A stretch of 64,000 nucleotides of DNA from Sphingomonas aliaeris (GTDB lineage: Bacteria; Pseudomonadota; Alphaproteobacteria; Sphingomonadales; Sphingomonadaceae), in contig NZ_CP061037.1 of NCBI RefSeq assembly GCF_016743815.1, forward strand, positions 78,175-142,174, in the 5' to 3' direction. The position numbers were made by a program, and so were the translations under genes. Of the stretch, positions 8,014 through 17,017 are shown piece by piece (positions within the stretch are counted from its first letter, which is position 1; every line of letters begins with the position of its first letter). The notes beneath the pieces are model-generated. The model did no database searches. It was not told the DNA's origin and saw nothing but the letters and a program-made list of their open reading frames with translations.

Positions 8014-9446
8014 CGGCGAGGTCCACTACGATCGTGCGAGCGGTCCCGATCACGACGGGCGCGGTCGCGCTCTTCGACCTCATGGAGAAGCGCTGCGACT
8101 TTGTGCGGCGGTTCGCTCACAGTTTGAGGAGGGACTTCAGCCGTCGCGCGGTGCGACCGTCTGTTCCCGTCCACGGCAAGGGCCTGGTCACCATCCGCAT
8201 CAACCGCTGTTCCCCTCGTCCGGGATGGATCAAAAGCTCCCCTGCTCCGCGCGGTTGCATCGCTCAATCTGGTCATCGCGGTGGCGAGGACGTCGGACTG
8301 GTCAACCGCTTCTCCCCGCTCCAGCGGCGCGCGATCGCGGCTGCCTGTGGCGTGCTGTTTTTCGACGCGGCTCGCAGTTCGGGTCGAATTTGGTTCTGGT
8401 TCAGGCATCGCGTCGACGAACCGTTGCAGGCTCAGCGCGATCGTCTTGTTGACGAGCGATGGTGACGTGGACAGCTCGAGGATCGACTGCTCATAAGCGG
8501 CGCGGACGACGGCCCGCTGCTCGGCGAGCACGCTGCCAACTGGATCGATCCTGCCGGCGGAACGATAGCGATCGGCCCGGGCCTCACGCGTCCGGTCGAG
8601 GCGAGGAACCTGCCCTTTCTCTCGCACCTTTTGCGCGGCAATATGCTCGCGCGTCGGATCGAGTCCTCTTGCTTTGGCCGGCGTAGCGTTCGCCTCGACG
8701 CCTCGATCCCGCAGCTTCTCCGCGAACCGCTGGCGATAGCGGAAGAGGTCCTCGCGGCTCGGATGGAACCGACGACCGTCGTGGTCTCTGCGCGCGATGG
8801 TAAGATGAACGTGCGGATGATCGCGGTCGATGTGGAGCGCGGCGACCCAACATCGGTTCGCGAATTCGTCCCGGGCAAAGTTTAACGCCGCGGCCTGCAC
8901 CCTTTCCGGATCGGTGCCGGCCGGCATCGAGAGGATCATCGACAGCGAGGTTGCACCCTTTCGGCGGGCATCGTCGCCCATCTCGTATTCGTGCCACTCT
9001 CGCGCGAGTTCCTGCATCTCGCGACCATCGTTGATGACGTCGCCCTCGCTGGTGTGAAGTTCCAATTCCTTCTCCAAGCCATGCCCCAATCTGCTGATGT
9101 AGGCGAAGTTAGCGAGGACGTGTCCGGCGCCATGCTGGCGACCGGTGACGCGCACCATGACCTCGGGTACGCGTCGCGCCGTCCGCTCCATGGTTGCGAT
9201 CGCACGCCGGCTCACTGCTGCCTGATGACTTCCGCCGAACGCCTGCTTCGTTTTGGCTGAAGCGCGATATGCTCCGCTTGTTTTCGCAGCCTTGGGAAAC
9301 ATGGAAGCCACGGCGAGTGCCAACATGGCGCCGCCACTTTTGAGCGCTCCACTCTTCCCTCCCCCGGCTCCCAGCCGGTCCTTCTTGGCTGGCGAGAACA
9401 CGCCCGCCATCGAGTCCAGCGTCCCGGAAGACAGATGGAAGCTCAT
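8010..9446 (-). CDS. Plasmid relaxase (MobA/VirD2-type)
   Basis: 478 residues from the ATG at 9446, which overlaps the mobC stop. The key motif HIDRDHPHVH (about residues 203-212) is the metal-binding histidine triad of HUH relaxases (H-x-D-x-x-H-P-H-x-H), which nick oriT and stay covalently bound to the 5' end. The N-terminal 100 residues are basic and alanine-rich; the C-terminal third is highly charged and Arg-rich, probably disordered. I cannot pick the catalytic tyrosine with confidence. Between mobC and a coiled-coil gene it forms a three-gene coupled operon. An upstream in-frame ATG at 9551 lies inside mobC and is not used. The set makes the replicon mobilisable; no type IV secretion genes are in the window. 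Confidence 0.82.
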   Translation of the reverse strand: MSFHLSSGTLDSMAGVFSPAKKDRLGAGGGKSGALKSGGAMLALAVASMFPKAAKTSGAYRASAKTKQAFGGSHQAAVSRRAIATMERTARRVPEVMVRVTGRQHGAGHVLANFAYISRLGHGLEKELELHTSEGDVINDGREMQELAREWHEYEMGDDARRKGATSLSMILSMPAGTDPERVQAAALNFARDEFANRCWVAALHIDRDHPHVHLTIARRDHDGRRFHPSREDLFRYRQRFAEKLRDRGVEANATPAKARGLDPTREHIAAQKVREKGQVPRLDRTREARADRYRSAGRIDPVGSVLAEQRAVVRAAYEQSILELSTSPSLVNKTIALSLQRFVDAMPEPEPNSTRTASRVEKQHATGSRDRAPLERGEAVDQSDVLATAMTRLSDATARSRGAFDPSRTRGTAVDADGDQALAVDGNRRSHRATAEVPPQTVSEPPHKVAALLHEVEERDRARRDRDRSHDRSGPRR

Positions 9447-10021
9447 CGTCGTGCCTCGGCATAGGCACCGGTCCAATAGGCTACCTCGCCGCCGATGTGG
9501 CTCGCGAGAGAACGTCTCGTCGCCACCAATAGCGCACGTAGCTCTGCGCACGTTTCGAGGAACGGCTCGGCGATCCGACCGAGGTCAAGGGTGCTGTCCG
9601 GCTGGTTCGCGGCGTTCATAGCGTGGACCGCCTGGTTGATGTTGCGCCCGATCGCGAGGACCTGCTTCCGCAATCGGCCGAGTTCGAGGCTCGTCGCCGG
9701 CGCAAGCCGTAGCCGGGCGGCTTTGTCCCAGAGCTGCCATCGCAGCGCTCGCTTGATCCACTCGTTGCGGGACAGACCCATCGGGGCACCGACGCGATCG
9801 ATCGCCTCGATCTCGCTTCGGGAAAGACGGACGGTGACGCGGACCAGGTCGCTGGCATGGCCCTCGCCTGCTGCAGCGATCGGCAGGTGATCGTTCTCCG
9901 GCAGCAACACGGCCCGTGCGATGACCGTGGCCACCCACGCCGCGCGCGATTGACCTTGCGCAGCCGCTACCCTGTCGATCTCGGCTGATAATTCATTCGA
10001 CACCCTGGCCGACACGATCAT
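9443..10021 (-). CDS. mobC: MobC-like relaxosome protein
   Basis: 192 residues from the ATG at 10021. The centre and C-terminus match the mobilisation protein family: VRVTVRLSRSEIEAIDRVGAPMGLS (ribbon-helix-helix-like) and then LRKQVLAIGRNINQAVHAMN, the conserved MobC signature. The N-terminal segment (SARVSNELSAEIDRVAAAQG) looks like a second ribbon-helix-helix. MobC proteins bind oriT and help the relaxase melt the nic region. Two inverted repeats stand just upstream of the start, candidates for its own operator and for oriT. Coupled to the relaxase by an ATGA overlap. Confidence 0.8.
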   Translation of the reverse strand: MIVSARVSNELSAEIDRVAAAQGQSRAAWVATVIARAVLLPENDHLPIAAAGEGHASDLVRVTVRLSRSEIEAIDRVGAPMGLSRNEWIKRALRWQLWDKAARLRLAPATSLELGRLRKQVLAIGRNINQAVHAMNAANQPDSTLDLGRIAEPFLETCAELRALLVATRRSLASHIGGEVAYWTGAYAEARR

Positions 10022-10318
10022 CTTCGAAGCCCCGTGCAGCGGCGCTATCGAGAACCAATGTCTACATTGGTGCCAGATGGCATATCCTGCCATCCCTAGT
10101 AAAAACCCATCCTCCCTCGAACAATCATTCCTATGGAGCAAATTCACTCCAGACGCGGAGTAGAAGGAAGATGCGGAGTGTGCGACCTCGTCAATGGCCT
10201 CCGGAACCCGCAGTGCGGATGGTTGCACGCGAACTGGACTCGAAGCGCATGACATCGTTCGTCCAGCAGCGCGTCATCGAAGGAGGTCACCGCACTGTGC
10301 TTGGATTGGAGTTGAACA
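10022..10318. promoter_or_regulatory. Divergent intergenic region with inverted repeats; candidate oriT/mobC operator
   Basis: Between mobC (leftward) and the TraD-like gene (rightward). It holds a perfect inverted repeat ACCAATGT-CT-ACATTGGT (10054-10071), a second one ATGGCA-TATCC-TGCCAT (10077-10093) and a shorter ACTCC/GGAGT pair (10146-10161). A relatively AT-rich stretch lies at about 10090-10145. Inverted repeats beside an AT-richer tract, next to mobC and the relaxase, are the usual make-up of a mobilisation origin. A nic site cannot be assigned by eye. Confidence 0.5.
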
Positions 10319-10600
10319 ATGGCGCGACCACAAAGGCTCGATGATCTCGCATCCATCGAGGCACGCCGCGAGGTACTGCGTGCGGAGTTGGCGGACCTCG
10401 ATACGCGGGCGAAGGCGGCGGAACAGGCCGCGCGAGACGCCGGGCGATCGACGCTCCTGGAAGCCCTGGACCGCGTTAAGATCGCCGCGATGAGCAAGCA
10501 TGAAGCACGGTCCATCGCCAACGCCATCGGGCAATATGGAGGTAAGGTGATCGCAGCGCAGTTGTCCTCGCTCCAGGCGGCCTCGGCGCAGCCCGGCTAA
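10319..10600 (+). CDS. Small helical transfer-associated protein (TraD-like)
   Basis: 93 residues, start preceded by TTGGAG. The first half is a charged amphipathic helix (ARREVLRAELADLDTRAKAAEQAARDAGR) and the second half is short helices ending in Ala/Ser. It resembles the small TraC/TraD proteins encoded opposite the relaxase in mobilisation regions of rhizobial and sphingomonad plasmids. The resemblance is in size, position and composition rather than a clear motif, so the name is tentative. Confidence 0.6.
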   Translation: MARPQRLDDLASIEARREVLRAELADLDTRAKAAEQAARDAGRSTLLEALDRVKIAAMSKHEARSIANAIGQYGGKVIAAQLSSLQAASAQPG

Positions 10601-10663
10601 GGAAGGCCAGTCGCAAGTTTGGTATCTTTCCGAACGAAGGGCGATCTCGGCAGTTCTGGTGTC

Positions 10664-11347
10664 ATGACGAGAGCGGAACGCCTGCTGGCTATCGTGCAGA
10701 CGCTGCGGGGTCGACATACCCCGGTCACCGCCGCCGCATTGGCGAGCGACTTCGATGTATCCGAGCGCACGATTTATCGCGATGTCGGTGTCTTGATCAG
10801 CCGAGGTGTCGTGATCGAGGGGGCAGCCGGCTACGGGTACATACTCAAGCCGGGTAACTTCCTCCCACCAATGACGTTCGCCCCGGATGAAGCCGACGCG
10901 ATCGTGCTCGGCCTGCGCTACGTTATGCGGCGTGGAGATGCCGCCCTGAGCGATGGCGCCCGTAGCGCGATGGCGAAAATTGCCGACGTCATGCCCGATG
11001 GTGCAGCGAACCAGGCGCGGTCCAATGGTCTGGTAGTGGGACCGGCCGGGTCGCCGCATGGCGACGTGCTGGCCACAATCCGGAACGCTATCCGCCGTGG
11101 ACGCAAGCTGACGTTTGCCTACACCGATGCGGAGGAGCGATCATCATCACGGACGGTGTGGCCCGTCGCTCTCGGTTTCTTCGACAATCTCGAGATGCTC
11201 GCCGGCTGGTGTGAAGACCGGGAAGCATTCCGCCACTTCCGTCTCGACCGGATGCGTGATGCACGGGTCACTGATCATCGCATTCCACTCGGCAGCCATC
11301 GTCTGATGTCCCGCTGCCGTGAAGTCGAACCTGATGTCGCGCTGTGA
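10664..11347 (+). CDS. HTH-WYL domain transcriptional regulator (YafY-like)
   Basis: 227 residues from the ATG at 10664. Residues 1-60 form a DeoR/HTH_11-type winged helix (LAIVQTLRGRHTPVTAAALASDFDVSERTIYRDVGVL). The C-terminal half is a WYL-type ligand domain (KLTFAYTDAEERSSSRTVWPVALGFFDNLEMLAGWCEDREAFRHFRLDRM). WYL domains bind small ligands or nucleic acids. Sixty-five bases downstream on the same strand lies an NmrA-like reductase gene, a frequent pairing in which the regulator controls the enzyme. Confidence 0.85.
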   Translation: MTRAERLLAIVQTLRGRHTPVTAAALASDFDVSERTIYRDVGVLISRGVVIEGAAGYGYILKPGNFLPPMTFAPDEADAIVLGLRYVMRRGDAALSDGARSAMAKIADVMPDGAANQARSNGLVVGPAGSPHGDVLATIRNAIRRGRKLTFAYTDAEERSSSRTVWPVALGFFDNLEMLAGWCEDREAFRHFRLDRMRDARVTDHRIPLGSHRLMSRCREVEPDVAL

Positions 11348-11412
11348 CGCCTCCTGACAAGAATTGTCAGTCGGTTGGCATATCCCGGAAGATCTGGATC
11401 GAGGAGTGAGCA

Positions 11413-12273
11413 ATGTTCGTTATATTGGGCGCGACAGGGCATGTCGGATCGGCAACCGCTCGAACGCTGCTGGAGCAAGGTGAAGCCGTCACGGTCGTGA
11501 CCCGCGACGCAGAGAAGGCCGGCAATCTTCGCGCGCTGGGCGCAGAGGTCGCGGTTGCTGACGTCCATGACATCGCGACAATAAGGGATGTCTTTCGCCT
11601 CGGAAGGCGACTGTTCCTGCTCAATCCACCGGCCGCGCCCGACACCGACACGGATTGCGTCGAGAAGGAAACAGTGCGCCATCTGCTGGCCGCGCTCGAC
11701 GGCTCCGGTCTCGAGAAGGTCGTCGCGGAATCCACCTACGGCGCACAAGCCGGCGACCACCTCGGCGACCTCAACACTCTCCACGAACTGGAGCAGGGTC
11801 TGGGCGCGCAGCCGATCCCACACAGCGTTATCCGAGCCGCCTACTACATGAGCAGCTGGGACATGATGGCAGCGTCGGCCCGCGAAAGCGGCACACTGCC
11901 GACCATGTTCCCGGCCGACCTCAGGATCCCGATGGTGGCACCGGCGGACCTCGGCAGGGTAGCAGCCAGGCTGCTCGTCGAACCGGCAAGGCATACCGGT
12001 ATCCGCTTTGTCGAGGGGCCGGAGCGCTATTCCTCGACCGACGTTGCCCACGCGTTTGCCAGCGCGCTCGGCAAGCCCGTGAACCCGCTCGTAACCCCGC
12101 GTAGCCAGTGGGAATCGACCTATCGGCAACTGGGCTTCTCCGAGCCTGCTGCCAAATCATATGCCCGCATGACCGGTGTCAGCGTCGATGGAAACTTCGA
12201 GATGCCGGACAATCCGATCCGCGGCACGATAACGCTGCAAGCGTATGTCGATGCTCTTTGTTCGAAGCTTTGA
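11413..12273 (+). CDS. NmrA-like NAD(P)-binding protein
   Basis: 286 residues beginning MFVILGATGHVGSATA, the GxxGxxG dinucleotide-binding loop of atypical short-chain dehydrogenases. TVVTRDAEKAGNLRALGAEV then forms the second Rossmann strand and NADP-selecting arginine region. NmrA/HSCARG-type proteins act as redox sensors or as quinone/ketone reductases; the substrate cannot be read from the sequence. SD-like GGAG lies upstream (ATCGAGGAGTGAGCA). Probably co-transcribed with the WYL regulator. Confidence 0.8.
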   Translation: MFVILGATGHVGSATARTLLEQGEAVTVVTRDAEKAGNLRALGAEVAVADVHDIATIRDVFRLGRRLFLLNPPAAPDTDTDCVEKETVRHLLAALDGSGLEKVVAESTYGAQAGDHLGDLNTLHELEQGLGAQPIPHSVIRAAYYMSSWDMMAASARESGTLPTMFPADLRIPMVAPADLGRVAARLLVEPARHTGIRFVEGPERYSSTDVAHAFASALGKPVNPLVTPRSQWESTYRQLGFSEPAAKSYARMTGVSVDGNFEMPDNPIRGTITLQAYVDALCSKL

Positions 12274-12752
12274 GACTGCCGAGCTGGCTTCGAACGAGCA
12301 GCTGCCAGCCGATGTGGGCGAGCGCTCTTCCGACCATCCGGTACGCGTTGAAATCAACTGGCCGGTTTATCTCGGCGAGCCCAGCCCCATTGAGCGAAAG
12401 CATGAAAGTCTACGCAAGGCGTGTCTGCGGCGCTCGAGCCAAGCTGGAGGAAACGTCGGCTGCTTCCCTGCGCCGATACGGCGCGTTGGCTCGTGCCCGT
12501 GACCCCAGCCGGCACGCCGAGGTGGGCATCATCGACGGCTGACGCCGACAGGAAGCCTTATCAAGGCATCCCTGGAGGCTTTGTGGTGCCATCACCTTAC
12601 CCCCTGGCGGAACGAACGATCTGGCTGGGAGCGTGCGGTTACCTGCGTTCGTTGTAACCGCTTGCTCCGTAGCTGGGGTGGCGCCGTGCGGCGTCTTCCC
12701 CCCTCCCCTGCCCCCTCGATATCAAGCGGATGGATCAAGCCACAGACGTTCC
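12274..12752. other. Non-coding gap
   Basis: No reading frame here has a credible start, composition or family match. It separates the NmrA gene from the convergently oriented partition genes; I see no strong hairpin terminator or repeat. Confidence 0.4.
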
Positions 12753-13086
12753 CTACTTCTTCTTGGCGCGCGCGGCCTCGGCTTCCTCTGCAAGATCGAG
12801 CAGCAGGCGCATGGCCTCGCCCTTCTTCATGCGATGCCGATAGGCAAAATCGTCATAACGTTCACGGTCTTCCGGCGTGGTCCGGATATGGAAGTTAGCG
12901 GTGTAGACCGCCTCGCGCGCGGGAGCGCTCGGACGCTTGTTTGGCGCTTCTACAGGTTCCGACTTGAAGCCCAGCTTCTCCCCCTGCCCTCGCCGCAGCA
13001 CGCTGCTGCGGTGTCGGCACAGGGATGTCGTCGTCCTCATCGAGTGAGAAGCTTGCGAGCCCGGGGCGGCCAGTGCCGGAGGTCAT
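12753..13086 (-). pseudogene. ParG-like ribbon-helix-helix partition protein, frameshifted as read
   Basis: The intended protein starts at the ATG at 13086 (MTSGTGRPGLASFSLDEDDDIP), overlapping the parA stop (ATGA). It continues in a different frame as GEKLGFKSEPVEAPNKRP and ends with YTANFHIRTTPEDRERYDDF and a Lys-rich tail. The change of frame falls near a five-base C run (12980-12984); removing one base restores a single protein of about 110 residues. A disordered acidic N-terminus with a C-terminal DNA-binding domain is typical of ParG/CopG-type centromere-binding proteins paired with small ParA ATPases. It may be a sequencing error rather than a true loss. Confidence 0.6.
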
Positions 13087-13762
13087 GCCGGAACCTTTTC
13101 ATTCAGGAGGTTGAGGACATCGAGCGTGAAAGCCGCCGCGTTCGAGCGAGCCGTGGTCAGCGAGCCGACATCGGTATTCTTCAGGCTGGCGAGCGTTCCC
13201 CCGAGGCTGAAGAGCGCCCGAAAGGCGCCGCGATCGGCTAGAGCCGTGTTGATCACCGGAATGCCCGCTTCCTGAAGACCGGCGATGATCTGCTTCAGGT
13301 CACGGGGCCAGAGACGATCGGATGCCTGTGTCTTGGCGAGTACCGCGGCGAACTTCAGGGGGTTTCTCGATGCTTCGAGACCTGACGCACGTTCTTGAAC
13401 GCCCGAGCGGCCTCGTTCGAGTCCAAGGCCGACCCTTGCATCGGGATCAGTGCGAGATGGGAGACGAGGAGAGCATTGGTGACGCGGCCGGACGCCCTGC
13501 CCTCAAGGTCGACGATTACGAACTTGGCCCGCTTGCGCGCTTCCGTGATCGTATCGATGATCGTCTCCTCGTCGACCTCCTCGATAACCTCGATGTTGTC
13601 GGGCTTGCCGGGTAGCGCCGCCCATTTCGAAAGTGGGAAGTTCGGATCGGCATCGATCAGGATCACGTTCGCGTCTTGGGCGGCGAGCTCCGTCGCGAGC
13701 AGGAGCGCTGTCGTGGTTTTGCCCACGCCCCCCTTCGGAGACAGCAGCGTGATAACAGGCAT
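13083..13762 (-). pseudogene. parA: ParA-type partition ATPase, one-base frameshift as read
   Basis: The frame from the ATG at 13762 encodes MPVITLLSPKGGVGKTTTAL (deviant Walker A, residues 10-17), LIDADPNFPLSKW (Walker A') and FVIVDLEG (Walker B). It hits a stop at 13355. The missing C-terminus is present in the next frame (PLKFAAVLAKTQASDRLWPR to LNLLNEKVPA) down to 13083. Adding one base to the G5 run at 13358-13362 restores a protein of about 226 residues, the usual size of plasmid ParA. ParA ATPases segregate plasmids together with a centromere-binding partner, here the ParG-like gene. The array of GCGGTTAC repeats upstream is the likely partition site. It reads as intact biology with a base-calling error, but true decay is possible. 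Confidence 0.75.
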
Positions 13763-13802
13763 TCGAGTCTCCGATGGAGCGAGTGAGGCGTGACGAACCG
13801 TT

Positions 13803-14570
13803 CGGTTAAGACGCTCCTCGCAGTTCGGCAAGTCACAACGGTTATGAATGATACAACGGTTCGATGCGGCGCAGCGGTTACAGCGCTCCGTCAGGTACTT
13901 AACGCGGAGCTCGTTCGTGACGGAGCAACGCAGCGCTCAGGCACCCGCGGCATCGCGTAACACTTCAATCGACAGGGTCAGGCGTTGCGGGTCAACGAGC
14001 CACTATGCCGCCACCGCTCCGCGCGGGTCGCACGGTTCGCGCGGATCGCGCGGTTACATGCTATCACGTAGAAGCAGCCTCGATGACCTCAACGTCTGTA
14101 ACTAAGTCGTGCACGGACCAGTCGAGGCCACGAGACCGAAAGCGCTGCGGAACCTCGCTACCCCTGCCACTTCAGCGGTTACGGCGGTTGTAGGGGACGC
14201 AGCTGACGCAGCGGACGCCTCGCTCCCAGCGGTTACGACGCTCTCCGCAGTTACAGCACTCGCAACGGATACAGCGGTTCGCTTCCGAGACGCCAGCGGG
14301 AAGCCGCCCACCACGGGACCTCTATCGACGCGGACGCCTCATACCTCAGGCGAACCCGCGTAACACCTGCGAGACAGCGGTTACACGTAACCAGTCGCTC
14401 GTGCGTGAATGTATCGGCGTTAGGAGACTGCCGCGGTTCAGGCCTTCAGAGTGATGATCCGCCCCGTGTGCATCCGGACGAGCGTGCTCGAGACCCTGAG
14501 CGATGGTACCAGAGCTGTTAATGAGCCAGACAACAGGCAGCGGTTACATGTGAGACGTCGGTTACGGCGG
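13803..14570. repeat. Array of GCGGTTAC-type repeats upstream of parA; candidate centromere
   Basis: A coding-poor stretch crowded with copies of AGCGGTTACA or close variants. Clear copies are at 13873-13882, 14049-14058, 14174-14183, 14228-14237, 14376-14385, 14539-14548 and 14559-14566. Degenerate copies are at 13803, 13837, 13855, 14247, 14262 and 14273. Inverted copies (CGCGTAACAC) are at 13954-13963 and 14357-14366. At 14376-14391 direct and inverted copies form a near-palindrome (GGTTACACGTAACC). Dispersed short repeats immediately upstream of a parA operon are the usual form of a partition site and of the ParG-type operator. No gene-like frame is credible across it. Confidence 0.65.
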
Positions 14571-15090
14571 GTCGCGGGGAGCGAAGGGCTACTTTGGCCT
14601 ATTCGAACGTTCCCCTCGGGAGAGGCAATGATGCCTTATCGAGCCCGAACACCGCATGCGTCCAGAAAGAGCCGGCGATGTCGTCCGTCACCTCGAACCC
14701 GCGCCCTAGCTCCACCCAGAGAGACCCGAGCGTGCACGCATGCTTCCGGGTCGGCCGCAGGGCAGGGGGCTATCTGCGGCGACTCCGGCGTCGATCGCTG
14801 CGATACCGACGGGTCATGAAGGTGGTCGCGCGGTCGGACTGAGCATGGGAACCTCATGGGGTAGGTCTCGGACGGAGTGGGCGGGACGGATGGCTAGGTC
14901 CGGGGTCACAGGACCGCGTAGCAGACGCGGCTCCGGGCGCGGGGGTGCCGAATTGCGGGTCAGGCAGCGAAGCGGACGGATGCGCAACTTGGGGGGGACC
15001 GCGCATCCTTGACGCCGGCTCCGACCAGCCGTCAGACTGTCCGGGACCTGAGAACGCATAATCTCAATCTTGAAAGGGTAGGGGAGGAAG
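14571..15090. other. Non-coding stretch before the 79-residue gene
   Basis: Frames here are arginine/serine-rich shadows without credible starts. I see no strong repeat after the last GGTTAC copy, apart from GC-rich tracts at 14930-15010. Confidence 0.35.
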
Positions 15091-15330
15091 ATGAGTACGC
15101 CGACCCCGACCGAACTCCGCGCGACACTGGTCACGTTGATTGCCGGCGCGACCGAGACCCGCACAAGCCGCTGGGACAAGCTGATCGGGGAGGTCGAAAT
15201 TCTTCCGATCGTGTTCAATCCGCGCAGCAACTGGCGCGTCGCGGTGCGGGGCGAGGGTGATGATCGCGACGTGATCGAGAAGGCGGTCGAGCTGCTCCGC
15301 GGCGAGCACCCCTATGTGAGAGCGGAGTAA
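15091..15330 (+). CDS. Small hypothetical protein
   Basis: 79 residues with a good Shine-Dalgarno (GGGGAGGAAG directly before the ATG). Composition is that of a folded alpha/beta protein (RWDKLIGEVEILPIVFNPRSNWRVAVRGEGDDRDVIEKAVELLRGEHPYV). No family recognised. A GC-rich hairpin follows the stop. Confidence 0.7.
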   Translation: MSTPTPTELRATLVTLIAGATETRTSRWDKLIGEVEILPIVFNPRSNWRVAVRGEGDDRDVIEKAVELLRGEHPYVRAE

Positions 15331-15331
15331 G

Positions 15332-15355
15332 GCCCCGGCAGCTAGCCGCCGGGGC
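15332..15355. terminator. Bidirectional hairpin terminator
   Basis: Perfect 8-bp stem GCCCCGGC / GCCGGGGC with an 8-nt loop between two convergent genes. No T-run follows, so it is a strong stem rather than a textbook intrinsic terminator. Confidence 0.6.
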
Positions 15356-15362
15356 ATCGAGG

Positions 15363-15755
15363 CTACCACTCGTCGGCGCACAGGATGGTGAGGACGCGCA
15401 CGGTCTCGAACGGGTCAGCGGGGTTCTCGGAGCCATTGTCGAGGTTGCGGTCGTAATAGTCGATCTTCCACAGGCACGGCGTCCCCTCGAAGTCGAACGC
15501 ACCCATATCGCGGTGTCCGTGGGGGTCGATGCTACGCTCGAAGGTCTCGTGGTCACGGACGGTGCGCAGCAGTTCCGCGCGCTTGCGGAACCCCCGGAAC
15601 AGCGCCACGTCGCCGATCAGGTTGGCGACCCCCGCTGTCATGACGATGCGGTTGGCTCCTGGGCTTGTAATGTTGGCGCGCAGCCAGTCGTTCAGCCGGG
15701 CGATCTCGGCGTGATCGATCGGTGCGCGCGCGGGCTGGGGTGTATCCTGGGCCAT
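15363..15755 (-). CDS. DUF3768 family protein
   Basis: 130 residues from the ATG at 15755 (GAAGGCAAGGAGACC upstream gives AGGAG). The segment NRIVMTAGVANLIGDVALF...VRDHETFERSIDPHGHRDMGAFDFEG...WKIDYYDRNLDNGSENPADPFETVRVLTI carries the features of DUF3768: the DPHGxxDxGAF motif and the KIDYYD...GSENPAD block. DUF3768 is common on alphaproteobacterial plasmids and has no known function. An in-frame extension to 15908 is less likely. Confidence 0.85.
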   Translation of the reverse strand: MAQDTPQPARAPIDHAEIARLNDWLRANITSPGANRIVMTAGVANLIGDVALFRGFRKRAELLRTVRDHETFERSIDPHGHRDMGAFDFEGTPCLWKIDYYDRNLDNGSENPADPFETVRVLTILCADEW

Positions 15756-16000
15756 GATGGTCTCCTTGCCTTCAACCCCGCCGATCGGGGCCTTTCGACA
15801 GGCGACAGGACCGCCGGGGCATAGCGCGCCCATGCACCCGAAGGGTCGCAACGAGAGTGGAGAAGCCCGCCCGCGGGCTTGCCTGGGTGCGCGCCGCGGC
15901 GAGGACATCGGAGCCCGAAAAATACACCGGGCACGGTGGGGGGAGGGGGGACCGACCGAGAATCCTGGATGCTGGACGCCCGCCGCACCGTAGGACTATC

Positions 16001-16336
16001 GTGCCTCCCGTGGAGAACGGCGCCGACATCATTGCCCTGTGGCCTCGCTGGATGGACAGTGCGGGCGCGATGCTGCGGTTGAACGCGCTGGTCCGGAGCC
16101 GTTGCGTGAAGTGCGGGACGCTTCTCCGCGTCGAGCTTGCCGATGTCGTGGCGCGACATGGGGCGGGCCACTCGCTCGTCGACCGACTGGAGCGCTGTCG
16201 GATGGTCGGCTGCCTCGGCTCGACGATCTACCTGGCCTCCAGAACCTATGGTGGCCACTGGACGACGCTGCTGCGCGATCCGGTTCTGATCGGGAGCCTG
16301 GGCGCGCTGCCTCCTTCGCAAACGGCGACGGGCTGA
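16001..16336 (+). CDS. Small cysteine-containing protein coupled to the SRAP gene
   Basis: About 111 residues from GTG 16001 (AGGA upstream); GTG 16010 is an alternative. It carries CVKC and, about 40 residues later, CRMVGC, which could form a zinc site, so a zinc-ribbon-like DNA or RNA contact is possible. Its stop overlaps the start of the next gene by one base (TGATG), implying coupled translation with the SRAP peptidase. No family recognised. Confidence 0.55.
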   Translation: MPPVENGADIIALWPRWMDSAGAMLRLNALVRSRCVKCGTLLRVELADVVARHGAGHSLVDRLERCRMVGCLGSTIYLASRTYGGHWTTLLRDPVLIGSLGALPPSQTATG

Positions 16337-17014
16337 TGTGCAATCGGTATCGCATCTCGGCAAAGCAGGCGGCCGTCGTGCGGGCGTGCGGGTTCGATGC
16401 CCCGTATGCGCCGGATGAGGAGTTCCCGCCGGCGCGAGAGATCTTCCCGACGGGGAAGAAGACCGCTCGACATGGCCCCTGTCGTACGGCGAGCGGCCGG
16501 CGGAAACCGGCCGCTCGAGATCGTTCTGATGGAATGGGGTTTCCCGACGAAGATACCGAGCAAGCGAAACCCAGAGGTCAAGCTCGACAAGTACGTGACC
16601 AACGCGCGCAACCTGTCGTCGACTATGTGGACGCGGTCGCTCAAAACACCCGACAGACGCTGCATCGTGCCGTTCACGCATTTCGCGGAGCCGCATCCGG
16701 ACGGCGGCAAGGGGGATGACAATCTACCGAAACAGATGTGGTTCTCGCTGCCGGACCAGCCGATCGGGTTCTTCGCCGGATTGTGGCGGCCGACCGAGCG
16801 CGGCGAGGCGTTCGCCTTCGGCACGACCGAACCCAACGAGACCGTGAAGCCTTGGCATCCCAAGGCGATGCCGGTGATCCTGCATCTTCGCGATCTGCTC
16901 ACCTGGCTCGACGGCAGTGCCGAAGAAGCGTCGGCACTGGTGCGGCCCTATGACGGGGCGATGCATCACCAGGTCGAGACGCCGCGGGGAGACCTGATCG
17001 AGGTCGACGCCTGA
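16336..17014 (+). pseudogene. SOS response-associated peptidase (SRAP/YedK-like), frameshifted as read
   Basis: The product starts MCNRYRISAKQAAVV, with the invariant Cys2 that forms the thiazolidine crosslink to abasic sites. After about 40 residues the sensible reading moves to the +1 frame: MAPVVRRAAGG, LEIVLMEWGFP, NARNLSSTMW, CIVPFTHFAEPH, FFAGLWRP, then the histidine region KPWHPKAMPVIL. All are SRAP landmarks (N77-, E105- and H160-like positions of YedK). The span of 679 nt is one base too long; removing one base near 16450-16475 (for example in GGGG) gives a 225-residue protein of normal length. The family shields abasic sites in single-stranded DNA and is common on mobile elements. 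The break may be a sequencing error. Confidence 0.7.
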
Positions 17015-17017
17015 CAA

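Noticed and set aside
13803..14570. Possible CRISPR array
   Set aside because: The repeats are only about 8-10 bases, irregularly spaced and in both orientations, with no cas genes; this fits a partition site.
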